Source of the DNA: an uncultured Actinomycetes bacterium
Lineage (GTDB): Bacteria > Actinomycetota > Thermoleophilia > Gaiellales > F1-60-MAGs149
NCBI GenBank assembly: GCA_903847495.1
Contig: CAINDT010000228.1
Coordinates: 1 to 9,013 of the forward strand
Direction: 5' to 3'
Length of the DNA stretch: 9,013 bases
This document shows positions 1-5,081 of this stretch, piece after piece. A model generated the notes under the pieces. That model was not told the origin of the DNA. It ran no database searches and saw nothing but the letters and a program-made list of their open reading frames with translations. The first letter of the stretch is position 1, and each line of letters opens with the position of its first letter. A program made the translations under genes and the position numbers.

Positions 1-117
1 GACCTCCTGCAGCGCAGAGGCAACCTCGCCGATCAGAAGGAACCCGCGCTCCTGGCCGACGTCGACGAGCTTCCGCAGCTCCTCGATGTCAGGGAGCTGA
101 ACGACGACGGTCAGCAT
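1..117 (-). CDS. rpoD: RNA polymerase primary sigma factor, N-terminal fragment (region 1.1), cut by window edge
   Basis: Only the first 39 codons lie in the window. The translation begins MLTVVVQLPDIEELRKLVDV and continues with GQERGFLLIGEVASALQEV. This fits sigma-70 region 1.1 of primary sigma factors, where a short helix with 'eelrkLvelGkerGfLt' is followed by 'dEi..aL'. Region 1.1 blocks free sigma from binding promoter DNA and is typical of housekeeping (RpoD/SigA) sigma factors. The core regions 2-4 lie outside the window, so a group 2 sigma or another region 1.1 protein cannot be excluded. I chose the ATG at 117-115 because it directly precedes the recognisable domain; no SD stands at a normal distance from it. 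The strong GGAGGAGAG at 150-142 instead serves an overlapping 8-codon ORF (see that entry). The gene lies downstream of pgsA and a YbjN-like gene on the same strand, after a 184-nt leader or gap. Confidence 0.68.
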   Translation of the reverse strand, partial: MLTVVVQLPDIEELRKLVDVGQERGFLLIGEVASALQEV

Positions 118-137
118 CGCGCACCGTCTTTCGGCAT
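111..137 (-). CDS. 8-codon upstream ORF overlapping the sigma-factor start
   Basis: ATG at 137-135 opens a reading frame MPKDGARC that ends at TGA 113-111. It has the best Shine-Dalgarno in the region, GGAGGAGAG at 150-142, with 8 nt between GGAGG and the ATG. Its stop overlaps the sigma start as ATGCTGA (start 117-115, stop 113-111), so a terminating ribosome would sit on the sigma ATG. This layout suits translational coupling or a regulatory leader peptide. It could also be a chance ATG between the SD and a more distant true start. A single-base indel would fuse the two frames, so sequence accuracy here matters. Confidence 0.4.
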   Translation of the reverse strand: MPKDGARC

Positions 138-162
138 GGGTCTCTCCTCCACTCGAATGTGC

Positions 163-198
163 GGAAGGAGGGGCCAGATGCACTCCGGCCCTCCTCCC
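163..198 (-). promoter_or_regulatory. Stable GC-rich hairpin in the sigma-factor leader
   Basis: On the minus strand, 198-187 pairs with 175-163 to give about 12 bp, including one G-U pair and one bulged C, closing an 11-nt loop (186-176). No U-run follows, so it is a poor intrinsic terminator for the YbjN-like gene upstream. It fits better as a 5'-leader structure. The 3' arm contains CCCCTCCT, which could instead pair with the GGAGG at 150-146 that serves the upstream ORF. The two pairings are mutually exclusive. The functional role is inference. Confidence 0.4.
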
Positions 199-216
199 CT
201 CTCTCTCCGACAGGAA

Positions 217-245
217 GGTTTAGACGGGGTTGCCTGAAACGCCAA
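217..245 (-). promoter_or_regulatory. Candidate sigma-70 promoter for the sigma-factor gene
   Basis: TTGGCG (245-240) and TAAACC (222-217) are separated by 17 nt on the minus strand. The -35 matches TTGACA at 4 of 6 positions and the -10 matches TATAAT at only 3 of 6. If used, the transcript would start near 210 and carry a leader of about 93 nt containing the hairpin and the small ORF. Weak evidence. Confidence 0.25.
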
Positions 246-301
246 CAACGTGACAACTTTGTGCGCCTACCGCACAAGCGTGCGACAAAACGACCGTCGC
301 G

Positions 302-1036
302 TCAGTCGTCGTCCGAGGCGGCGCGTGCCGCCGCATCGACCAGCGAGGCAACCGACGCGAGGGCGAAGGACACCGCCCCCGACTGCAGGTCCGCAGTACC
401 CACGCGCGCACAGGCGCACAGGTGGTCTCCCGCCGATTCGAACGTGCACACACCCCAGAACGCACCCCCGACGCTGCCGCCGTTCTGCCGCAGAAGCGCG
501 TCCGCCACGTCGTCGTCCTCCCACGTGCGCACCGGCGCGTACACGTCGAGCGAGCCCGCGGCGACGTAGTGGCGCACGTGCACGGACGCGACGTCGAGTT
601 CGAATACCCAATGCCCCTCATCCACCACGCTGTAGGCGAGACCGAGCTGACGCAGCACGCGTTCGATGCGCAGATTCGCCTCCTCGGTGGCCGGGTCGAT
701 CGGCAACCCATCGTCGAGCGCGCGCTCCAGGCTCACGCCGTAGCGGCGCTCGAAGATGACGGCGAGCGCACGCCCGCGCACCGCCTCCTCATCGACGACA
801 TCCTCGCCGCGCTTGAGGCGCCCCTCGAGCCGCGGCTGGGTCTGATAGTGGAGGCGTGCGGCCTGCTCCAGCAACTCGTCACGGGAATCGCACGCCACGA
901 GCTCCTGCCGGACGTTCTCCGCGAGACGCTCGAGCTCGGCGTCGTCGAGCTGCCGCACCCAGCGGAACGGCTCGCGCTTGCCGACCTTGCGCAGCACCGC
1001 TGCGACGTCGTCGTCCTTCTTCCGCCAGAACGCCAT
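302..1036 (-). CDS. Hypothetical protein with YbjN-like C-terminal domain
   Basis: A 244-residue soluble protein with no signal peptide or membrane segment. Residues 1-95 are highly charged and helical (MAFWRKKDDD start, many E/R/L) and look like a small helical or coiled-coil domain. Residues 120-240 resemble the YbjN / type III secretion chaperone-like fold: a helix (RIERVLRQLGLAYSVVDEG), a strand pair (HWVFELDVASVHVRHYV), 'LDVYAPV', then 'DALLRQNGGSVGGAFWGV' as in the typical 'LL..N.....G.f.l' motif, a strand, and a long C-terminal helix. Proteins with this fold act as chaperones or adaptors, but no specific function can be given here. ATG 1036 is the first codon after the pgsA stop that suits the frame. 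It lies 29 nt downstream of pgsA with no convincing SD, which suggests an operon with pgsA. The opposite strand is also open over most of this stretch, but its translation is rich in R and H and looks like a shadow. Confidence 0.75.
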   Translation of the reverse strand: MAFWRKKDDDVAAVLRKVGKREPFRWVRQLDDAELERLAENVRQELVACDSRDELLEQAARLHYQTQPRLEGRLKRGEDVVDEEAVRGRALAVIFERRYGVSLERALDDGLPIDPATEEANLRIERVLRQLGLAYSVVDEGHWVFELDVASVHVRHYVAAGSLDVYAPVRTWEDDDVADALLRQNGGSVGGAFWGVCTFESAGDHLCACARVGTADLQSGAVSFALASVASLVDAAARAASDDD

Positions 1037-1065
1037 GATGGACCAAGTATTGCGCCGGAACGGCG

Positions 1066-1596
1066 CTAGCGCGAGATGCTGGCCGCCAAGTGGCGGCGGC
1101 CATTGATGAAGTACTCGACGCCAGAGATGACGGTGGCGATCACCATCAGGATGACGAGGACGTCATTGAGCGTCTCGTAGCGCGTATTGAGAATCAGCGC
1201 GAGCACCGTCACGACCTGCAGGATCATCTTGATCTTGCCGGAGCGCGAGGCCGAGATGACCTCATCCTGCGCGGCCACCAAGCGCAGCCCGGTGACGGCG
1301 AATTCGCGCGCCACGACCACCATTGCGGCCCACGCCCAGACGCGATCCATCGCCACGAGCGCGATCAGCGTGCAGCAGATCAGCAGCTTGTCGGCGAGCG
1401 AGTCGATGAACGTGCCGAACACGGTCACGTTGCCGCTGGCGCGCGCGATACGCCCGTCGAGCAGGTCGGTGATGCTCGCGATCACGAACAGCGCAGCCGC
1501 GACCCACTGATGCGCGGGGAAGTCCCACAGCAGCGCGACGACCACGAGCGGTACCAGCACGACGCGGAACAGCGAGAGGGCATTGGGCGCCTGCAC
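1066..1596 (-). CDS. pgsA: CDP-diacylglycerol-glycerol-3-phosphate 3-phosphatidyltransferase
   Basis: A 176-residue integral membrane enzyme of the CDP-alcohol phosphatidyltransferase family. It is predicted to convert CDP-diacylglycerol and sn-glycerol 3-phosphate to phosphatidylglycerol phosphate, the committed step to phosphatidylglycerol and cardiolipin. The full signature D-x2-D-G-x2-A-R-x8-G-x3-D-x3-D is present: D44, D47, G48, A51, R52, G61, D65 and D69. The N-terminus (QAPNALSLFRV) matches the usual 'N.pN.LTl.R' opening. Several hydrophobic segments follow (about 8-25, 32-45, 70-95 and 125-165), and the length is typical of PgsA. The start is GTG at 1596-1594, because an in-frame TAG lies 12 nt upstream (1608-1606). 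There is no SD, but TAGGCT ends 6 nt before the GTG, suggesting a leaderless mRNA. The YbjN-like gene follows after 29 nt. A related CDP-alcohol transferase with another acceptor is possible but less likely. Confidence 0.9.
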   Translation of the reverse strand: MQAPNALSLFRVVLVPLVVVALLWDFPAHQWVAAALFVIASITDLLDGRIARASGNVTVFGTFIDSLADKLLICCTLIALVAMDRVWAWAAMVVVAREFAVTGLRLVAAQDEVISASRSGKIKMILQVVTVLALILNTRYETLNDVLVILMVIATVISGVEYFINGRRHLAASISR

Positions 1597-1600
1597 ATAT

Positions 1601-1621
1601 GCAGCCTACAGCGGTGGCTGC
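1601..1621. repeat. Inverted repeat in the pgsA/SDR divergent promoter region
   Basis: GCAGCC (1601-1606) and GGCTGC (1616-1621) form perfect 6-bp arms around a 9-nt spacer. The repeat overlaps the pgsA -10 and would occupy the -35 region of the divergent SDR gene. It could be an operator, but arms this short can arise by chance in GC-rich DNA. Confidence 0.3.
1603..1608 (-). promoter_or_regulatory. -10 element of pgsA, leaderless type
   Basis: TAGGCT on the minus strand, followed by 6 nt (gcatat) and the GTG start. No SD and no clear -35 is visible. The spacing places transcription initiation at or next to the start codon. It overlaps the left arm of the inverted repeat at 1601-1621. Confidence 0.5.
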
Positions 1622-1642
1622 GGGATACCCGCCGCCGTCCGA

Positions 1643-1648
1643 TACCGT
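1643..1648 (+). promoter_or_regulatory. -10 element of the SDR gene, leaderless type
   Basis: TACCGT followed by 6 nt and the ATG at 1655. No SD is present. The facing pgsA -10 lies 34 nt away (1609-1642 between the hexamers), so RNA polymerase footprints on the two promoters would collide. Confidence 0.45.
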
Positions 1649-1654
1649 TCGCAC

Positions 1655-2365
1655 ATGGATCTCGACGGCGCACGCGTGCTGGTCTGCGGTGGCGGCCGCC
1701 GACTGGGCCGTGCGATCGCGGAGGATCTTGCCGCCAGCGGCTGCAGCGTGGCGGTCTCATCGCGCTCGACGGTCGAGCCCGTCGCGGTGCGCGACGGGCG
1801 CAGCACGGCAGCACTGACGGCCGATCTCACCGACGCGACGCAGGCGCGCGCCGTCGTCGTCGATGCAGCAACCGCGCTCGGCGGACTCGACGGCGTCGTC
1901 TACGCCGCGGGCGGTGCGTTCACCCCCACCACGCTCGAGGACATCACGCCGGAGCTCGTCGAGGACGCGCTCGGCTCCGTGGTGCGCGGCCTGATCTTCG
2001 TGGCGCAGGCGGCGCAGCAGACGCTCGCCGACGGTGGCTCGATCGTGGTGATCGGCGATGTCGCGGGCATGCGCGGCTGGCCGTCGTATCTCCCGCACTC
2101 GGCCGCCAAGGGCGCGCAGCGCGCGCTCGTCTCCGGTCTGGCTCGCTCGCTCGCCCCACGCCACCGCATCAACGTCGTGCACCCCGGCACTGTGCTCCCG
2201 CCCGACGAAGTCGATGCGGATGCGTTGGAGCGCATCGTCACGCGCATCCCGCTCGGGCGGATCGGTGCGCCACAGGACATCGCCGCCGCGGTGCGCTACC
2301 TGCTCACCGCCGACTACGTGACGGGTACCGAACTCGTGGTCGACGGCGGGCGTATGGCGCAGTAG
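1655..2365 (+). CDS. SDR-family oxidoreductase, pteridine-reductase (PTR1/FolM)-like, altered active site
   Basis: A 236-residue Rossmann-fold protein. The nucleotide motif is C11-GGGRRLG18, which fits the pteridine-reductase form TGxxxRxG better than the classical TGxxxGxG. YAAGG (83-87) replaces NNAG. HPGTVLPPD (176-184) and the C-terminal VTGTELVVDGGRM (222-234) match the PTR1/FolM branch. Pteridine reductases use NADPH to reduce dihydropterins or dihydrofolate. Two catalytic positions are unusual. The Tyr of YxxxK is His (H148-SAA-K152, codon CAC at 2096-2098), and the Ser 13 residues before it is Asp (D135). Asp at this position also occurs in pteridine reductases, but loss of the Tyr is not expected in an active enzyme. 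I chose ATG 1655 because it directly precedes the first beta strand and has a leaderless -10. A TTG 72 nt upstream would add 24 residues without homology and overlap pgsA. thyX follows after 52 nt. It could be a weak reductase, a binding protein, or an enzyme using His as acid/base. Confidence 0.85.
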   Translation: MDLDGARVLVCGGGRRLGRAIAEDLAASGCSVAVSSRSTVEPVAVRDGRSTAALTADLTDATQARAVVVDAATALGGLDGVVYAAGGAFTPTTLEDITPELVEDALGSVVRGLIFVAQAAQQTLADGGSIVVIGDVAGMRGWPSYLPHSAAKGAQRALVSGLARSLAPRHRINVVHPGTVLPPDEVDADALERIVTRIPLGRIGAPQDIAAAVRYLLTADYVTGTELVVDGGRMAQ

Positions 2366-2372
2366 CCCCGCG

Positions 2373-2402
2373 GGCGTTCGCGGACGGTTCCGCCGGAGCG
2401 CC
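2373..2402 (+). other. Imperfect hairpin between the SDR gene and thyX
   Basis: GGCGTTC (2373-2379) pairs with GAGCGCC (2396-2402) with one G-U pair. An inner GCGG/CCGC (2380-2383 / 2390-2393) adds 4 bp, with a 2-nt bulge. No U-run follows. It may attenuate read-through from the SDR gene or be chance. It ends just before the thyX -10. Confidence 0.25.
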
Positions 2403-2405
2403 GAC

Positions 2406-2411
2406 TAGGTT
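2406..2411 (+). promoter_or_regulatory. -10 element of thyX, leaderless type
   Basis: TAGGTT followed by 6 nt (tcgcgt) and the ATG at 2418. There is no SD in the 5-12 nt window. This suggests thyX has its own promoter even though it follows the SDR gene closely. Confidence 0.5.
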
Positions 2412-2417
2412 TCGCGT

Positions 2418-3098
2418 ATGGATCGCATCGACGTCTTCACCGACGGCTTCGTCCGCCTCGACCAGGCGATGGCCGACGACCTCTCGGTCGTCAACGCCGC
2501 GCGCGTCTCGTTCGGGACGCGCAAGGAGGAGATGGACGAGCGCGACGAGGGCCTGATCGGCTTCCTGATGCGCGAGCGTCACGGCACGCCGTTCGAGCAC
2601 AACGCCTTCCGCTTCCATGTGCGCTGCCCGATCTTCGTGATGCGCGAGTGGATCCGCCACCGCGTCGGCTCCTTCAACGAACTGTCAGGGCGCTACGCCA
2701 AGATCGACGAGGCGTTCTACGTGCCCGCGCTCGAGGACGTACGCACGCAGGTCGGCAAGCCCGGCGCGTACACGTTCGAGTCGGTGCCGATGGACCTCGC
2801 CGAGAAGACGCGCGGCACGATCGAGGAGTCCTACCGCGCCGCCTACGCGGCGTACGAGGGCATGCTCGCCGACGGCGTCGCCAAGGAGGTCGCGCGCAGC
2901 GTCCTGCCTGTCGGGATCATGACCGAGTTCTTCTGGACGCTGAACGCGCGCAGCCTGATGAACTTCCTCTCGCTCCGCAACCAGGAGCACGCGCAGCGCG
3001 AGATCCGACGCTACGCCGAGGCCGTCGAGGCGCTCTTCGAGACGCAGATGCCGATCACGCACCGGCACTTCGTCGAGCACGGCCGCAAGGCGCCGTAG
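2418..3098 (+). CDS. thyX: FAD-dependent thymidylate synthase ThyX
   Basis: A 226-residue protein of normal ThyX length. ThyX makes dTMP from dUMP with methylene-tetrahydrofolate as carbon donor and NADPH/FAD as reductant. It releases tetrahydrofolate, so it needs no dihydrofolate reductase for recycling. The diagnostic RHRx7S motif is complete: R80-H81-R82 with S90, inside REWIRHRVGSFNELSGRY. Other family features are HGTPFEH (55-61), FRFHVRCPIFVMREW (64-78), ARSVLPVG (159-166) and NARSLMNFLSLRNQEHAQREIR (176-197), which contribute to the FAD/dUMP site. The start at ATG 2418 gives the usual family N-terminus and sits 6 nt after TAGGTT. The upstream SDR gene may belong to the same folate theme. 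The downstream M32 gene is convergent. Confidence 0.97.
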   Translation: MDRIDVFTDGFVRLDQAMADDLSVVNAARVSFGTRKEEMDERDEGLIGFLMRERHGTPFEHNAFRFHVRCPIFVMREWIRHRVGSFNELSGRYAKIDEAFYVPALEDVRTQVGKPGAYTFESVPMDLAEKTRGTIEESYRAAYAAYEGMLADGVAKEVARSVLPVGIMTEFFWTLNARSLMNFLSLRNQEHAQREIRRYAEAVEALFETQMPITHRHFVEHGRKAP

Positions 3099-3107
3099 CG
3101 CCATCAG

Positions 3108-3138
3108 GTTCCGATTGGGGTCAGACCCCAATCAGAAC
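3108..3138. repeat. 31-nt near-perfect palindrome between convergent genes
   Basis: Two 15-nt arms (3108-3122 and 3124-3138) flank one central A and match as inverted repeats at 14 of 15 positions; the mismatch is C3112 versus A3134. The core reads GATTGGGGTC-A-GACCCCAATC. It begins 10 nt after the thyX stop and ends 12 nt before the M32 stop, filling almost the whole 51-nt gap. As RNA it would fold on either strand, but no U-run follows in either direction. It could be a bidirectional terminator or a mobile REP-like palindrome. A GGGGTCAGACCCC core seems familiar to me from intergenic repeats in other bacteria, but I cannot verify that here. Confidence 0.7.
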
Positions 3139-3149
3139 GTGGTCGGCGA

Positions 3150-4640
3150 TCAGACGCCGTAGAGGGCGCCGTACTTCGTCTCGAGGTACGTCATGAAGGA
3201 GTCGACCTCGAGTGGCTTGCCCGTCACCTCGCGCATCAGAACCTCGCCGAGCGGCACGGCGCCGACAGCGTGGATGCGTTCGCGCAGCCACGTCAGGATC
3301 GGCGCGAACTCACCGGCACGGACGAGGTCGTCAATCTGCAGGTCGCGGGCCATCGCCTCGCGGATCGCCGCCGAGTAGAGGTTGCCGAGCGTGTAGGTCG
3401 GGAAATACCCGAAGAGGCCCTCCGACCAGTGGACGTCCTGCATCACGCCCTCCACGTCGTCCTTCGGCGTGTAGCCGAGGTACTGCTCCATGCGGGCGTT
3501 CCAAACCTCTGGGAGGTCTGCGACCGCGACGCGCTCCTCGATCAGATCAACTTCCAGCTCGAAGCGCAGCAGGATGTGAAGGTTGTAGGTGACCTCGTCC
3601 GACTCGACACGAATCGGCGTGCGGGCCACGCGGCACACCGCGCGCTGCATCGCCATCGCATCAACGCCGTCGAGCTGGCCGGGGAAGAACTCACGCGCCA
3701 CCGGCAGGTAGTGCTCCCAGAACGGGAGCGAGCGGCCGATCACGTTCTCGTAGAAGCGCGACTGCGACTCGTGCAGGCCGAGCGACGGCGCGCCGCAGAC
3801 GCTCGTGCGCCACAGCTCGCGAGCGTGGCCCTGCTCGTAGAGCCCGTGGCCGCACTCGTGCACCGTCGCGTAGAGACAGGCCGGCAGCCAGTCCTCCCAG
3901 ACGCGCGTCGTCAGGCGCACGTCGCTCGGCGCAGTGCCACCGGTGAACGGATGCGTCGACAGGTCCTGACGGCCATGCTCGAAATCGAAGCCAAGGTCTT
4001 CAAGGACACGCAGCGAGAACGCATACTGGCGATCGCGGTCGAAACCCTGCTCCAACACGGCGACGTCGGGCGCCGGTGCATCGAGCAACGTCTGCGCGAA
4101 CGGCACGAGGCGATCGCGCAGCGAACCGAGCAGCGGCTGCAGGCGCTCGAGACGCATGCCCGGCTCGAAGTCGTCGAGCAGCGCGTCGTAGCGCGTGCCG
4201 TCGCCCTTGAGGAGATCGGCCTCCTCGACCTTGAGGCGCATCAGCTGCTCGAGCGCGGGCCGGTAATCCGCAAAGCGCTTCGTCTCGCGGGCGTGCTCCC
4301 ACGCCTGGTTGGTGGTGGAACGCTGCTGCGCCATCGCGCGTACGAATGCCTCGGGCAGCTTCGTCGCCTTGTCACGGCTGCGACGCGCCTCACGCACCAT
4401 CGCCTGCTGGGCGACCGTGAGGTCGGGCAGCGCGGCGGCCGCCTCGATCGCCTCGCCATAAGCGGGATCGACGAGGCGCTGATGCGCGATCGCCGCCAGC
4501 GTCGCGCCATGGTGGGCCCGCGCACCACGACCACCGGGCGGGCACATCGTCTGCTCGTCCCAGCCGAGCAGGCCCATGATGCCGCCCAGGTCGCTCTGCT
4601 CGTTCATCCGCGCCTCGAAGGCGCCCCATGCGTCGGTCAT
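3150..4640 (-). CDS. Thermostable-carboxypeptidase-Taq-type metallocarboxypeptidase (M32)
   Basis: A 496-residue zinc carboxypeptidase of peptidase family M32, predicted cytoplasmic because no signal peptide is seen. It should remove C-terminal residues, broadly except proline, from peptides. The zinc site is H261-E-C-G-H265 (HExxH, with E262 as catalytic base), and the third ligand E291 lies in HESQSRF (290-296). The M32 motifs DVRLTTR (240-246), ESDEVTYNLH (346-355) and GYFPTYTLGNLYSAA (411-425) are all present. Cys occupies the variable third position of HExGH, where Phe is common. The N-terminus (MGLLGWDEQTMCPPGG, 22-37) matches the family opening. ATG 4640 has a good SD, GAGGAG at 4652-4647, 6 nt upstream. 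A terminator separates it from the csp gene, so it appears monocistronic. thyX converges on its 3' end. Confidence 0.95.
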   Translation of the reverse strand: MTDAWGAFEARMNEQSDLGGIMGLLGWDEQTMCPPGGRGARAHHGATLAAIAHQRLVDPAYGEAIEAAAALPDLTVAQQAMVREARRSRDKATKLPEAFVRAMAQQRSTTNQAWEHARETKRFADYRPALEQLMRLKVEEADLLKGDGTRYDALLDDFEPGMRLERLQPLLGSLRDRLVPFAQTLLDAPAPDVAVLEQGFDRDRQYAFSLRVLEDLGFDFEHGRQDLSTHPFTGGTAPSDVRLTTRVWEDWLPACLYATVHECGHGLYEQGHARELWRTSVCGAPSLGLHESQSRFYENVIGRSLPFWEHYLPVAREFFPGQLDGVDAMAMQRAVCRVARTPIRVESDEVTYNLHILLRFELEVDLIEERVAVADLPEVWNARMEQYLGYTPKDDVEGVMQDVHWSEGLFGYFPTYTLGNLYSAAIREAMARDLQIDDLVRAGEFAPILTWLRERIHAVGAVPLGEVLMREVTGKPLEVDSFMTYLETKYGALYGV

Positions 4641-4670
4641 CTGCCGCTCCTCGGTGTCACCGGGAGACTA
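4641..4670 (-). promoter_or_regulatory. M32 leader: SD and candidate -10
   Basis: GAGGAG (4652-4647) stands 6 nt before ATG 4640. TAGTCT (4670-4665) could be a -10, giving a leader of about 18-20 nt. No clear -35 is seen; its position would overlap the csp terminator. Confidence 0.4.
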
Positions 4671-4677
4671 GCCGCGC

Positions 4678-4721
4678 AAAAAAAAGAGGCGCCGCCTCCA
4701 CCCGAAGGCAGAGGCGACGCC
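4678..4721 (-). terminator. Intrinsic terminator of the cold-shock gene
   Basis: On the minus strand, 4721-4707 pairs with 4702-4688 to give a 15-bp stem with three G-U pairs. The loop is a TTCG tetraloop closed by C-G (4706-4703). The stem is followed by TC and a run of eight T (4685-4678). This is a textbook Rho-independent terminator, starting 15 nt after the csp stop. It isolates csp from the downstream M32 gene. Confidence 0.93.
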
Positions 4722-4736
4722 GCACGACGCAGTTGA

Positions 4737-4943
4737 TCAGTCGACCATCTCGACGTCGATCGCCTCGGGGCCCTTCTGGCCCTCGCGCGCCTCGAAGGTG
4801 ACCTTGGCACCCTCGCGGAGCGTGCGGAAACCCGAACCCGCAACGCTGGTGTAGTGGACGAAGAGATCCTTGCCTCCGCCATCAGGGGCAATGAAGCCAT
4901 AGCCCTTTGCATCGGAGAACCACTTCACAACTCCGGTCGCCAT
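4737..4943 (-). CDS. cspA: Cold-shock domain protein (CspA family)
   Basis: A 68-residue single cold-shock domain. The sequence MATGVVKWFSDAKGYGFI carries RNP1 (K13-GYGFI18), and DLFVHY (26-31) is RNP2. SVAGSGFRTLREG and the terminal PEAIDVEMV complete the five-stranded OB fold. Such proteins bind single-stranded RNA or DNA and act as RNA chaperones in cold adaptation or general growth; whether this one is cold-induced cannot be seen. ATG 4943 has an SD AGAAGGA at 4960-4954 with a 10-nt spacer. An upstream in-frame start would add 24 residues without homology. A possible -10 (TAGGGT, 5020-5015) would give a leader of about 65 nt. The terminator at 4678-4721 ends the transcript. Confidence 0.97.
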   Translation of the reverse strand: MATGVVKWFSDAKGYGFIAPDGGGKDLFVHYTSVAGSGFRTLREGAKVTFEAREGQKGPEAIDVEMVD

Positions 4944-5081
4944 GCGGCACCCGTCCTTCTCTAACGACCCAGTGCGCCGGGCCTCACGTCCCCCCAAGCG
5001 GCGGGATGTGGCCAACCCTAGCCGATTGCCACGGGAATTGCAGCGGGTACGTGCGAATCCGTACGAATTGCCGAGACGGCG

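Noticed and set aside
89..277. 62-codon minus-strand ORF across the sigma leader
   Set aside because: Arginine-rich, no SD, and overlaps the region 1.1 reading frame.
422..1069. 215-codon plus-strand frame antisense to the YbjN-like gene
   Set aside because: Composition (R/H/V-rich) looks like a GC shadow; the minus-strand frame has a balanced composition, a domain-like pattern and an operon position after pgsA.
1090..2556. 488-codon plus-strand frame spanning antisense pgsA, the SDR and the thyX start
   Set aside because: It crosses three clearly recognised genes in the wrong frame or strand, and its translation is arginine-rich low complexity.
3270..4736. 488-codon open frame on the plus strand, antisense to the M32 gene
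   Set aside because: It mirrors the GC-rich codon pattern of the M32 gene, is rich in R/H/A/L without a recognisable motif, and the opposite strand has a complete zinc-peptidase signature.
5041..5080. Imperfect direct repeat CGTGCGAAT / CGTACGAAT and three ATTGC words downstream of the flavin reductase gene
   Set aside because: Too short and irregular to separate from chance; no second copy or hairpin supports a function.
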